Of a stretch of 64,000 nt of DNA, positions 44,531 through 54,200 are shown in pieces (position 1 is the first letter of the stretch; the number at the start of each line of letters is the position of its first letter). Location of the stretch: positions 49,739 through 113,738 of the forward strand of contig NCEM01000007.1 of assembly GCA_002280725.1 (NCBI GenBank), read 5' to 3'. This DNA comes from Alphaproteobacteria bacterium 32-64-14 (lineage in GTDB: Bacteria; Pseudomonadota; Alphaproteobacteria; Caulobacterales; Hyphomonadaceae). The notes beneath the pieces were generated by a model, which did not search any database, was not told where the DNA came from, and saw only the letters and a program-made list of their open reading frames with translations. Made by a program: the position numbers and the translations under genes.

Positions 44531-45838
44531 ATGACCATCCTGCGATCCGGCCGCGCTGCGGCCGTGGGCCTTGCTGTCGCCCTGCTGGGCGCGCCGGCGG
44601 CCTTCGCCGAGACCAACAGCGGCGACACAGCCTGGATCCTGACAGCCACTGCGCTCGTCCTGCTGATGACGCTGCCGGCGCTAGCGCTGTTCTATGGCGG
44701 CCTCGTGCAGTCGAAGAACGTGCTCTCGGTGCTCAGCCAGTGCGTGGTCATCGCCTGCCTGATGTCGCTGCTCTGGTACTTCGCAGGCTACTCCATCGCC
44801 TTCGGCGATGGCGGAGAGGCCAACGCGGTCTGGGGCGGCCTCGGCAAGGCGTTCCTCAACGGGGTCACCGCGACAAGCGAGACCGGCACGATCCCCGAGT
44901 CCGTCTTCTTCATGTTCCAGATGACCTTCGCGATCATCACACCCGCACTGATCGTCGGCGCATATCCTGAGCGCGCTGGCTTCGGCTTCGTGTTGCTGTT
45001 CTCGTCGGCGTGGCTGCTGTTGGTCTACGCGCCGGTCTGCCACTGGGTCTGGGCCTCGAGCGGCTGGCTCTTTGAACAAGGCGTGCGCGATTTCGCAGGC
45101 GGCCTCGTTGTCCACGCAACGGCCGGCTCATCCGCGCTGGTGATCGCCAGCATGGTCGGCAAGCGCAAACACTTCCCGCATGAGATGCGTCCGCCGCACA
45201 GCCCCGTCCTGGTGATGATCGGCGCAGCCATGCTGTGGGTCGGCTGGTACGGCTTCAATGCAGGCTCGGCGCTCGGCGCAAACCAGTCCGCCGGCAACGC
45301 GATGCTGGTAACGCATCTTTCTGCCTCCGCTGCCGCGCTCACCTGGATGGCGATCGAGTGGATCAAGTTCGGCCGCCCCGGCCTCGTCGGCGCCGTCACT
45401 GGCTTGATCGCCGGCCTCGCCACCATCACGCCGGCCGCCGGTTCAGTGGGCCCCATGGGCGCGGTGATCATCGGCGTCGCCGCCTCGGGCGTCTGCTTCT
45501 ACGCGGTGACCCTGATCCGCAACATGCTGAAGATCGACGACAGCCTCGACGTCTTCGCCGTTCATGGCGTTGGCGGCATTCTGGGCATCCTGATCCTGCC
45601 CGTGCTCGCCAATCTCGGTCCGCTCGCGCCGGGTCTCGGCAACGCAACGATCGCCAGCCAAGCCTGGGTACAGCTGCAGGGCGTCCTCGCCGTCGTGGCG
45701 TGGTCGGTGGCGATGACTTACCTCATCATCAAGGCCGCAAGCTATCTCGTCAGCCTGCGCGCCAAGCCGGAAGCAGAAGTCGAAGGCCTCGACATGCACG
45801 TGCACGGCGAGCGCGCCTGGCACGGCATCAGCGGCTAA
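44531..45838 (+). CDS. amt: Ammonium transporter
   Basis: A 435-residue Amt/Rh channel. The cleavable signal MTILRSGRAAAVGLAVALLG is followed by ETNSGDTAWIL and eleven helices. Family motifs include ALFYGGLVQSKNVLS, DFAGGLVVHATAGSSAL with the first pore His, and DVFAVHGVGGILG with the second pore His. The ATG at 44531 follows GGAGAG. The usual partner glnK (PII) is not adjacent. A candidate sigma-54 promoter lies upstream. Confidence 0.95.
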   Translation: MTILRSGRAAAVGLAVALLGAPAAFAETNSGDTAWILTATALVLLMTLPALALFYGGLVQSKNVLSVLSQCVVIACLMSLLWYFAGYSIAFGDGGEANAVWGGLGKAFLNGVTATSETGTIPESVFFMFQMTFAIITPALIVGAYPERAGFGFVLLFSSAWLLLVYAPVCHWVWASSGWLFEQGVRDFAGGLVVHATAGSSALVIASMVGKRKHFPHEMRPPHSPVLVMIGAAMLWVGWYGFNAGSALGANQSAGNAMLVTHLSASAAALTWMAIEWIKFGRPGLVGAVTGLIAGLATITPAAGSVGPMGAVIIGVAASGVCFYAVTLIRNMLKIDDSLDVFAVHGVGGILGILILPVLANLGPLAPGLGNATIASQAWVQLQGVLAVVAWSVAMTYLIIKAASYLVSLRAKPEAEVEGLDMHVHGERAWHGISG

Positions 45839-45861
45839 GGGCAGCGGTATAATCGAAGCAA

Positions 45862-47466
45862 TTAGAGCGGCCTGCGCAGACCTGTCTGCACGGGCCGCTT
45901 CACGGCCGTGGGCGCCGCCGTCAGCGTGCGCGCATGGCCAACCCAGTCGTCGCGTCGGATGCGCCCCTTGAAGTGCATCAGCTTGCTCTCGACCCAGTCG
46001 ATCTCGCGCGGCGTCCATTCGGCGACCTGCCAGAAATAGTAGACGCCAAGATCGTTGAGCAGTGCGCGCAGCATCGGCCCCACGCCATCGATGGCTTCAA
46101 GATCATCCGGCGATCCAAACGCCGGCTCGGCCAGCAGGTTGGCTTCGTCCCCCGCGCGCAGGAAGGCATTGATCGGGTCAGCCTCGCGCTCCGGTCGAGC
46201 AGGCGCCGGCGGCGCGGTTGGAGCGGGAGCAGGCGGCGCTTCCCGCACCACATGCAGGCCGGGGCCGGTACGCCCGTCCGTTTCACCACGCCCCAGGATC
46301 GTGTCGCCGCGCGAGCGCAGCATGTGATGAAGGGCGGCAAGGCCATATTCGATGGCCGTCAGCCGGTTCTCCATCGCCACGAGATCCTGGCGGCTGTCAA
46401 CCGAACGCACGGCGTTGATCACCGGCGTCATGTCCGGCCCCGGCATGCTTCCCATCGCCTCCTGCAGGCTGGCGAGACGTCGATCGATCGGCTGCAGCGC
46501 CCGCGCCTCCTTCACCTCCGCTTGCACCAGAGCCAGTGAGGATTCCAGTGCAGCAAAGCGCGTATGCAGCGGCGTCATGTCTGGCGGCGGCTTGTCGAGC
46601 GTCACAACAAAGGCTTCCAGATCCGCCAGCGACGTCTTGATCGGCGCAAGGTTCGGCTGCGGAATCGCGGCCACAGCAGTCTTCACGTCGCTAAGGCTGC
46701 TCAGCACCGGCTGCAGGCTCGGCGCAGGTGCGATGTTGGCGACCGCCGCCTGGATCTCCGACAGGCGCGCCTGCAGCGGGGCGACATCAGGCATGCGCAG
46801 GTTGGTGATCGCCTGCGTCACCGTCGCAAAGCGGCCCGCGATGGTGTCGAGATCGTTGCGCCGCGCGCCTTCCAGCCGCGTGCCAAGGTCGCCGATCCGC
46901 GTTTCCAGCGCGACAAGGCGCGCCGCCAGCGGCTCGATCCCCCGCGTGGCGGGCTCCATCGCGTTGATCGACAGGCCGAGCGAGGCAAGCCCCGCATGCA
47001 CCGGGCCAAGATCGACCTCCGGCATGCGCATACCCCGCAGCGCCTCCTCAATGCGCCCGATGCGTTGCTCTATCGGCGCCATGTCGGCGGGGCGGATACC
47101 CGCAATCCGCTCGTCCATCGCATGCAGGCGCTGATGCACCGGGGCGAAATCGGGCTCGGGGATGTGCAGGGCGCCCAGCTTGCGCTCCACATCGCCAAGC
47201 GTGGACTGGAGACGCAACAGGCGATCCTCCACCGGCTGCAGGTCAACCGGCTTCTGCCCGCTCATCACGGCTGCAAGCGCCGTAGATTGCTTCGCAAGAT
47301 CGTCGCGCGTCGCCAGGCCTTCAACATGGCTCACCTGCGAGACCAGCATCTCGCGGCTGCGCGCGATCGTCTCGTAGCGGCGATTGAGCCACCACCACAT
47401 AAGCCAGGCGCCAAAGCCTGCGGCCAGCAGGATGAGGGCGGCAATCTCAAGCAGCAGAAACCACAT
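45862..47466 (-). CDS. Membrane-anchored coiled-coil repeat protein with C-terminal helix-hairpin-helix
   Basis: A 534-residue protein. One N-terminal membrane helix (residues about 3-27) is followed by about eleven tandem degenerate repeats of about 23 residues, pattern D-h-x-P-h-x-x-R-L then a short amphipathic helix ending in Pro (for example DMAPIEQRIGRIEEAL). A Pro-rich linker follows. The C-terminal domain is LEAIDGVGPMLRALLNDLG...TPREIDWV...KGRIRRDDW, a helix-hairpin-helix found in several alphaproteobacterial proteins. The gene is 15 bp after the OmpA-like gene and probably functions with it. The role is unknown; possibilities include envelope or nucleoid anchoring. Confidence 0.75.
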   Translation of the reverse strand: MWFLLLEIAALILLAAGFGAWLMWWWLNRRYETIARSREMLVSQVSHVEGLATRDDLAKQSTALAAVMSGQKPVDLQPVEDRLLRLQSTLGDVERKLGALHIPEPDFAPVHQRLHAMDERIAGIRPADMAPIEQRIGRIEEALRGMRMPEVDLGPVHAGLASLGLSINAMEPATRGIEPLAARLVALETRIGDLGTRLEGARRNDLDTIAGRFATVTQAITNLRMPDVAPLQARLSEIQAAVANIAPAPSLQPVLSSLSDVKTAVAAIPQPNLAPIKTSLADLEAFVVTLDKPPPDMTPLHTRFAALESSLALVQAEVKEARALQPIDRRLASLQEAMGSMPGPDMTPVINAVRSVDSRQDLVAMENRLTAIEYGLAALHHMLRSRGDTILGRGETDGRTGPGLHVVREAPPAPAPTAPPAPARPEREADPINAFLRAGDEANLLAEPAFGSPDDLEAIDGVGPMLRALLNDLGVYYFWQVAEWTPREIDWVESKLMHFKGRIRRDDWVGHARTLTAAPTAVKRPVQTGLRRPL

Positions 47467-47481
47467 GTCGCGTCTCGTCGG

Positions 47482-48348
47482 CTAGGTAGGTGAAGCGCCA
47501 ATGGCGCGAATTTCGATACGGCGGTTGCGGGCGCGGCCCGCCTCGTTGTCATTGTCGGCCACGGGTCGCGCATCACCAAAGCCTTCGGCGATCAACTGAT
47601 CCGCCTCGACGCCACGACGGATCAGGGCGGCGCGAACCGCTTCGGCTCTTCGCAGACTCAGCGTGGTGTTCGATGCGTCCCGGCCAACATTGTCGGTGTG
47701 CCCCTCAATGCGTAACGGGCCGGGGCAGGCCTTGGCCGCCCGTGCAATCCCATCGAGCAGGACGCTGCTCGCGGTGCGGATCACGGCGCTGTTGCTGGCG
47801 AATTCTATCGTGGCGTTGCCGAGCAGGTCGGCCATCGACTGGTCACACCGGATGGCGGCGGCCGTTCGCGGCGCAGCAGGCGGCGCCGTGACCGCCGGGT
47901 CGTTCGGCGACGCGGGATCAACGCCCCCGATGCGCGGCTGGTCCGTCTGCCCGGGCAGCAGCGGATCCTCCGTCCAGGTGAAGCGCTCGATCACCCAGGT
48001 CGCGGGCTCGGCATCGCCCAGGAAAGTCGGCGAGCGGGCGCGCGAAACAGCCGCAACCGCCGCATCGGCATCGGCGCGCGCCGGCGGCTTGCCTTCAAGC
48101 GTGACCCACTGGCCAGAGACGGACGCGTTGGCCCACGTGAACCCGCCATCGGCAAGCGCCTTGCTTGCCGAAACGGCGGTCGAATTTTGGATTTCGCCAA
48201 AGGCGAAGGGAAACAGGCCGGCGGCCAGCACCAGCGCCAGGCCGATCAGCGGGGCGAGGCCCCACGGAATGAAGGGAAAACGCTCCCCGGAGACGCCGGC
48301 TGTGACCGCCGCCTTAACCACGTCCCGCGCTGGCGCATCCTGCGACAT
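47482..48348 (-). CDS. OmpA-family protein with N-terminal membrane anchor
   Basis: A 288-residue protein. A cytoplasmic N-terminus is followed by one helix (LAPLIGLALVLAAGLFPFA), a BON/OmpA-accessory-like region, a Pro-rich linker, and a C-terminal peptidoglycan-binding OmpA domain (RIEGHTDNVGRDASN, LSLRRAEAVRAALI, GRARNRRIEI). It is thus an inner-membrane, MotB-like topology rather than an outer-membrane barrel. The ATG at 48348 follows AGGGACG; upstream ATGs add 13 residues. It is the first gene of a pair with the repeat protein. Confidence 0.85.
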   Translation of the reverse strand: MSQDAPARDVVKAAVTAGVSGERFPFIPWGLAPLIGLALVLAAGLFPFAFGEIQNSTAVSASKALADGGFTWANASVSGQWVTLEGKPPARADADAAVAAVSRARSPTFLGDAEPATWVIERFTWTEDPLLPGQTDQPRIGGVDPASPNDPAVTAPPAAPRTAAAIRCDQSMADLLGNATIEFASNSAVIRTASSVLLDGIARAAKACPGPLRIEGHTDNVGRDASNTTLSLRRAEAVRAALIRRGVEADQLIAEGFGDARPVADNDNEAGRARNRRIEIRAIGASPT

Positions 48349-48459
48349 CGGCGTCCCTGCCCGGCGGATTTTCATCCCCTTTCCCAAGGTATAGCCGATT
48401 GGGGCCGTCCCTGCCGATTACCATCACGTCAGACGCGAATAATGCCGCTGGCGGCGGCC

Positions 48460-48488
48460 TTGCCGGGCCGGTTTCCCTTGTGTATAGG
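48460..48488 (+). promoter_or_regulatory. Probable sigma-70 promoter for rplY-pth-ychF
   Basis: TTGCCG and TATAGG separated by 17 bp, about 94 bp upstream of the rplY ATG. The hexamers are imperfect but the spacing is ideal. An ACGGAGAG ribosome site precedes the gene. Confidence 0.5.
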
Positions 48489-48581
48489 CCCGCTTCCCCA
48501 AAAAGGTGGCGATTGTCGCTGCCTGTGTAGCCAGGGTGAGCCCCAGACGGGGTCGAACACCAGGGCGAAACGGAGAGCCAA

Positions 48582-49313
48582 ATGACCAAATCCAACATCG
48601 TCCTCAATGTCGATGTGCGCGAGCGCACGGGCCGCGGCGGCGCGCGCGAAGTCCGCCGCAATGATCTCGTACCGGGCATCCTCTACGGTGGCGAAAAGGC
48701 CCCCGTCGCAATCTCGATCGATAAGAAGACGATCGTCGCCGCACTGAAGTCCGGCAAGTTCCTCTCGCACACCGTCACGCTGGAATACAAAGGCGAGCGC
48801 CAGCTAGTGTTCGCTCAAGACATCCAGTTCCACCCGGTTTCCGATGAGCCGGCCCACCTCGACCTCTATCGCGTCGAAAAAGGTCAGGTCATCCGTGTCG
48901 CCGTTCCGGTGCACGTGACCGGCCAGGGCGTCTCGCCCGGCATCAAGCGTGGCGGCGCGATGAACATCGTGCGCCACGAAATCTGGTGCTACGCCCCGGC
49001 CGACGCGATCCCCGAGCATCTCGAGGCTGACGTCTCGGCGATGGAAATCGGCGACGCGCTGAAGATCTCCGCGATCCAGCTGCCGGAAGGCGTGCGCCCG
49101 ACCATCGAAGGCCGCGACTTCACGATCATCACCATCGCCGGCCGCAAGGCCAAGGACGATGTGGCCGAGGACAAACCGGCTGCCGCCGCCGAAGCCGCTC
49201 CGGCCGCTGGCGCAGCGCCGGCTGCTGGCGCCAAGGCTGCGGCTCCGGCTGCTGGCGGCAAAGCCGCCCCGGCCGCCAAGGCTGCTCCGGCCGCCGCGCC
49301 GAAGAAAAAGTAA
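48582..49313 (+). CDS. rplY: 50S ribosomal protein L25 (CTC form)
   Basis: Ribosomal protein binding 5S rRNA. The long CTC-type form has 243 residues: an N-terminal L25 domain (REVRRNDLVPGILYGG) and a C-terminal TL5-type beta domain (VPVHVTGQGVSPGIKRGG). It ends in an Ala/Pro/Lys low-complexity tail of about 45 residues. A strong ribosome site precedes the ATG. It is followed by pth, the standard order in alphaproteobacteria. Confidence 0.95.
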   Translation: MTKSNIVLNVDVRERTGRGGAREVRRNDLVPGILYGGEKAPVAISIDKKTIVAALKSGKFLSHTVTLEYKGERQLVFAQDIQFHPVSDEPAHLDLYRVEKGQVIRVAVPVHVTGQGVSPGIKRGGAMNIVRHEIWCYAPADAIPEHLEADVSAMEIGDALKISAIQLPEGVRPTIEGRDFTIITIAGRKAKDDVAEDKPAAAAEAAPAAGAAPAAGAKAAAPAAGGKAAPAAKAAPAAAPKKK

Positions 49314-49321
49314 GGACCTGA

Positions 49322-49349
49322 GGCCGGCTCGCACATGTGCGCGCCGGCC
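49322..49349 (+). other. Stem-loop between rplY and pth
   Basis: GGCCGGC and GCCGGCC enclose the palindrome CGCACATGTGCG, giving a long two-part hairpin immediately after the rplY stop. No T-tract follows, so it is more likely an mRNA processing or stability element than a terminator. Confidence 0.45.
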
Positions 49350-49381
49350 GTTCCTGCCTTCCAACCGATTGGACGGCTCTG

Positions 49382-50011
49382 ATGCTGCTCATCGTGGGCC
49401 TTGGAAACCCCGGCGCGAAATACGCCGGCAATCGCCACAACATCGGCTTCATGGCCGTGGACCGCTTTGCGTCGAAGCACGCCTTCGGCCCATGGCGCAC
49501 GCGCTTCCAGGGTGAAGCGTCGGAAGGCGCGTTGATCGCTCCTGACGGCACAAAGGTCAAAGCGCTGTTGCTGAAGCCGCAGACCTTCATGAACAATTCG
49601 GGGCACGCGGTCGCGGACGCCATGCGCTTCCACAAGATCACGCCCGCCAACACGATCGTGTTCTATGACGAGATCGACCTCGCGCCCGGCCGCTTCCGCA
49701 TGAAGACCGGCGGTGGCGCGGCGGGCCATAACGGCATCCGGTCGATTATCGCCCAGGCCGACGCCGGTGTACGCCGCGCCCGCATGGGCGTCGGCCATCC
49801 CGGCGTGAAGGAACTTGTACACGCCCACGTCCTGTCGGATTTCGCCAAGGCGGATCAGCCCTGGCTCACCGCGCTCATCGATGCATGCGCGGAAGCCCTG
49901 CCCATGTTGCTTGCCAACAGTGACGACAAATACCAGACCGAAGTGATGCGGCTTGCGCCAGCGCCGAAATCGGATCCGCGCAAGCCACTGGAAGACAAGG
50001 AATCGAACTGA
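49382..50011 (+). CDS. pth: Peptidyl-tRNA hydrolase
   Basis: Recycles peptidyl-tRNA released from stalled ribosomes. The protein has 209 residues. It begins MLLIVGLGNPGAKYAGNRHN with the catalytic His and Asn, then KPQTFMNNSG, YDEIDLAPGRFRMK and GGGAAGHNGIRS. A C-terminal tail rich in Lys/Pro/Asp extends the family core. The ATG at 49382 fits the family N-terminus. The stop overlaps the ychF ATG by one base. Confidence 0.95.
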   Translation: MLLIVGLGNPGAKYAGNRHNIGFMAVDRFASKHAFGPWRTRFQGEASEGALIAPDGTKVKALLLKPQTFMNNSGHAVADAMRFHKITPANTIVFYDEIDLAPGRFRMKTGGGAAGHNGIRSIIAQADAGVRRARMGVGHPGVKELVHAHVLSDFAKADQPWLTALIDACAEALPMLLANSDDKYQTEVMRLAPAPKSDPRKPLEDKESN

Positions 50012-51108
50012 TGGGTTTCAAGGCCGGAATCGTGGGTCTGCCGAATGTCGGCAAGTCGACCCTGTTCAACGCGCTGACCCGCACGGCGGCGGCGCAGGCG
50101 GCGAACTATCCGTTCTGCACCATCGAACCCAACATTGGTGACGTGGCCATGCCCGAGCCGCGCCTCGACGTGCTGGCGAAGATCGCCGGCTCGAAAGAGA
50201 TCATCCCGACCCGCATGAACTTCGTGGACATTGCCGGCCTCGTCAAAGGCGCCAGCAAGGGCGAGGGCCTCGGCAACCAGTTCCTCTCCAACATCCGCGA
50301 GTGCGACGCCGTCGCCTACGTGCTGCGCTGCTTCGAGGATGACGACATTACGCACGTTTCCAACAAGATCGACCCGCTGGCCGACTTCGAGGTAGTCGAG
50401 ACCGAGCTGATGCTCGCCGACATGGAGTCGCTGGAGAAGCGGAAACAGAACGTCGAGAAGAAAGCCAAGGGCGCTGACAAGGAAGCGATCCAGACGCTGA
50501 TGCTGATCAACAAGGCGCTCGAACAGCTCAACGCCGGCAAGCCCGCCCGTGCCGCCACGATCGACAACGAAGATCAAAAAGCCTGGAAAATGCTCCAGCT
50601 GCTGACCTCGAAGCCTGTCTTCTACATCTGCAATGTCGATGAAGGCTCGGCTGGAATCGGCAACAAGTTCTCCGACACCGTGATGGCGCACGCCAAGAGG
50701 GAAGACTCTGCTGCCGTCGTCATCTCGGCCAAGATCGAATCCGAAGTCGCGGTCCTGTCGGACGAAGAGCAGAAGGAATTCCTCGAAAGCCTCGGCCTCG
50801 AAGAGCCCGGCCTCAACCGCGTCATCCGCGCCGGCTATGAACTCCTCGGCCTGCAGACCTACTTCACGGTCGGCCCGAAGGAGGCCCGCGCGTGGACCAT
50901 CAAGAAGGGCCAGACCGCGCCACAGGCCGCCGGCGTCATTCACGGCGATTTCGAGAAGGGCTTCATCAAGGCCGAAACGATCGCCTACGCCGACTATGTG
51001 AAGTTCAACGGCGAAAGCGGCGCGAAAGAAAACGGCAAAGCCCGGCAGGAAGGCAAGGAATACGTCGTGCAGGACGGCGACGTCATGCACTTCCGGTTCA
51101 ACGTTTAA
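50011..51108 (+). CDS. ychF: Redox-regulated ATPase YchF
   Basis: OBG-family nucleotidase of 365 residues that binds ribosomes and prefers ATP. The P-loop is GLPNVGKST (9-17), then DIAGLVKGASKGEGLGN and a coiled-coil insertion near 130-170. NVDE replaces the usual NKxD, the hallmark of YchF's relaxed specificity, and a C-terminal TGS domain follows. It overlaps the pth stop by one base. Confidence 0.95.
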   Translation: MGFKAGIVGLPNVGKSTLFNALTRTAAAQAANYPFCTIEPNIGDVAMPEPRLDVLAKIAGSKEIIPTRMNFVDIAGLVKGASKGEGLGNQFLSNIRECDAVAYVLRCFEDDDITHVSNKIDPLADFEVVETELMLADMESLEKRKQNVEKKAKGADKEAIQTLMLINKALEQLNAGKPARAATIDNEDQKAWKMLQLLTSKPVFYICNVDEGSAGIGNKFSDTVMAHAKREDSAAVVISAKIESEVAVLSDEEQKEFLESLGLEEPGLNRVIRAGYELLGLQTYFTVGPKEARAWTIKKGQTAPQAAGVIHGDFEKGFIKAETIAYADYVKFNGESGAKENGKARQEGKEYVVQDGDVMHFRFNV

Positions 51109-51121
51109 CTCTGGCGTGCAC

Positions 51122-51245
51122 GTGCTCGTCCTTCGACGGACGCGCCCTTCGGTCGCTGCTCAAGGATGAGCGCTTTTCAGCAGATGGCTCAGTAGCGCTC
51201 ATGGTGCGCAGGCGGCAAAGCCGCCGTCTGTCGAACCACGAGCGC
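51122..51245. repeat. Tandem REP-like hairpins between ychF and the amidohydrolase
   Basis: The first inverted repeat is GCTCGTCCTT (51124) with AAGGATGAGC (51162). The second is GCGCTCATGGT (51195) with ACCACGAGCGC (51235), enclosing GGCGGC-AAA-GCCGCC. Both arms contain the CTCGTCCTTCGAC or TCGAACCACGAG words shared with the element at 32470. The genes on either side converge here. Confidence 0.6.
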
Positions 51246-51258
51246 GTCCCACAACTGC

Positions 51259-54200
51259 CTATTGCTCCCAGTAATACGGCGCCCTGATCCGATTGCCCGT
51301 GACGATCTCGTTCATCGTGGTCGCATCGTACAGGCGGCCATTGATCATCACGCTGGCGATCTTGTCCGAGTTGCGGATGTCCTGCAGCGGGTTGGCGTCG
51401 AGCACCACGAGATCAGCGAGCTTGCCGACTTCGAGCGAGCCAATATCCTTCTCCATGCCAAGCTTGCGCGCCGGCAGGATGGTGCCGACCTTCAGCGCCT
51501 GAAGCGGCGTGAAACCGCCACGCGCGAACGACCACAGCTCCCAGTGCGAGCCGAGACCTTCTTCCTGCCCGTGCGCGCCGATAGAGACGTTTACGCCCCG
51601 CTCCAGCAGCTTCAGCGCCTGCGAGGCTGATTGGCCATCGACATAATCCTCGTCCGGCGCCTGCGTGCGGCGCACATTGTTCGGCTGCAGTATATGCGGC
51701 GGGACATGCTTCGACAGGATCGGATGGCGCCACACATCCGTGTGCGAGCGCCAGTACGGGTCGCCGGCAAGGCCGCCATAGGTGACAACCAGCGTCGGCG
51801 TGTAGGCGACCTTGGTCTGCGCGAAGAAGCTGATCACGTCTTCATACAGCGCGGCCTGCGGGATATTGTGCTCCAGCGCGGTGTTGCCATCCGAAATCAG
51901 CGCGATGTCCTGCGCGAACAGGGATGCGCCCTCGGCCACCACCTGGATATTCTCGGCGATGGATGCGGCGACGACCTGCTGGCGCTGATCGCGGCGCGGC
52001 TGGTTGTAGTTCTTGACGCCCGCCGCACCCTGTTCCTTCAGCCGGTTTACGTGCGCGAGCGCATCCTCATAGCTCGAGATGTCGTTCAGCGTGCCGCGGC
52101 TGCGCGCGCCGTAAACGATCTCGCCCGTCGAGAACAGGCGCGGCCCGAGAATAAGGCCCGCACGCTGCATCTCTTCGGACGCAAACGCCTCGCTGGCCTG
52201 GTTCGACGGGTCGAAAATCGTCGTGACGCCCATCGCGAGGTGCGCAATCGCGCTCCAGTTCTGGTTCGGGATGATGTCGTCATCCCCCAGCGGCCCGTGC
52301 GCGTGCGCATCGATCAAACCCGGAATGATCGTCTTGCCCGCAAGATCAACCGTCCGCGCGCCGGGAGGCGCCATTTGGAAACCAACGGGGCCAACACCTG
52401 TAATGCGATTACCGGTGATCACGACGACGCCATCTTCGATCACGCCACCGCGATCATCCGCCATCGTGATGATACGCGCGCCCGTCAACACCGTGACGCC
52501 CGTCGGCTTGGCCGACTGCACCGGGATCGACAGGTCCATGCCCGTTGTCGGGGCCTTGTACTCAGGCGCACCCGGCGTAAGCGGCAGGATCGCATCGAGC
52601 GCCGCTGAATACAGCGTCGGACCAAGCGTCCAGTTCAGGCGCTTGCCGCCATCCGTCCACGTCAGATACGTCGCGCCGCCTTCGCTGGCCTTCACAACCG
52701 GCATGGAAGATGCGCCCTTGCCCGAGCCAATCTCCTGCGGTCCCGGCGCCAGCGGCATCACATACGCGCCGAAATTGTCGCGGAACGCGACATGCGCGCC
52801 ATCGGGCGAGACTTCGTAACCCGCCACCATCTCGCCGCTCGCGTGCTTGCGCTCCGCTTCACCGTTTAGATCGACAGACACCAGCGCGCCCGAAGGGCCA
52901 TCGCCGCGCGTCAGGAAGATGCGGTCGTTCGCGGATCCAAACTGTGGCGCACTGCCGTCGCGCGTGACGAGCGTGCTCGCGCCGCCCGCAGCCGGAACGC
53001 GATAAACCCCCGGATTGTCCGAGCGCAGCTGCGACAGCAGATATCCGCCCGCCCCCTTCTCGAACACGATGGTCTGCCCATCCGGTGAGAAGCGCGGCCG
53101 GCGATAATGCCCCGGGTCCGCCGTCACATCGCGTCCGCCCGATCCGTTAGCGTTCACGACGCGGATTTTGCCCAGCCCCGCATCTGTCCATTCCACATAG
53201 ACGAGCTTCTGCCCATCACGCGACCACGACGCGAACAGCTCCATCTCCGCGCCGCGCGTCTGCGTCAGGCGCGTTGGCGCGCCATCGCCCTGTTTCACAT
53301 ACAGCTTGCCGAGGCTCTCGAACACAACGCGGCGGCCATCCGGCGAGGGCGCCACATAGCGCGGCATCTTGGTACGGAAGCTGTCGGGCGCCACCTCGAT
53401 CTTCGGTTGCGGCGGATCGATCACCACGCGCGTGTCGTTCACGCGGAACGGGATCACCTGCGATGCGCCGGACATGTCCACGCGGCGGATCTTGCCGCCC
53501 GCCCAGAACACGATGGATTTCGAATCCGGCGTCCAGTCCATGCCCGGATAGAGGCCGTTGACCGCCCACGTCTCCTGCAGGTCGAGATCGAGATCGTCGT
53601 AGACCTTGCTGAGCGCGCCGGTTGTGAGGTCTTTCACATACAGCCTGGATTCATTGCGCTCCCGCCGCACGAACGCCAGCTTCGCGCCATCCGGCGAAGG
53701 CGTCGGCCGCGTCGCACCGCCCGCACCACTGACCGCTGTCGTTACCTCGCCCGTCGCGAAATCATATCGTTCGATCTCGAACAGGCTGCCGTTGGAATCC
53801 TGCGCATACTCGAACGTGTTTCCGGGCGAGACGTTGCGCGTGTAATAGATGCCCTTGCCGTCCGGCGTGTAGACAGGCTCGCCCACGACGTGATAGATCC
53901 AGATCTCGCCAGTCCCCAGCGATCGCGCAGTCGTGAAGTGTTTGCGCGCCGCGATGAAACGCCCGTCCGGCGACCAGCTCGGCTCGTTCAGCAGGCGGAA
54001 GGTTTCCTCCGTGACCTGGCGCTTGTTGGATCCGTCGATATCCATGATCCAGATATTGTCGCCGCCGCCGCGATCACTGGTGAAAACGATGCGCTTTCCG
54101 TCTGGCGAGAATTGCGGCTGCATCTCGTAGGGCAGCCCCTCCGCTATGCGCGTCGGCGTGCCACCCGCGATCGGCATCGTGTAGATGTCGCCCAGCATGT

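Noticed and set aside
49180..49313. Ala/Pro/Lys tandem codons at the end of rplY
   Set aside because: Low-complexity tail typical of alphaproteobacterial L25, not a separate repeat element.
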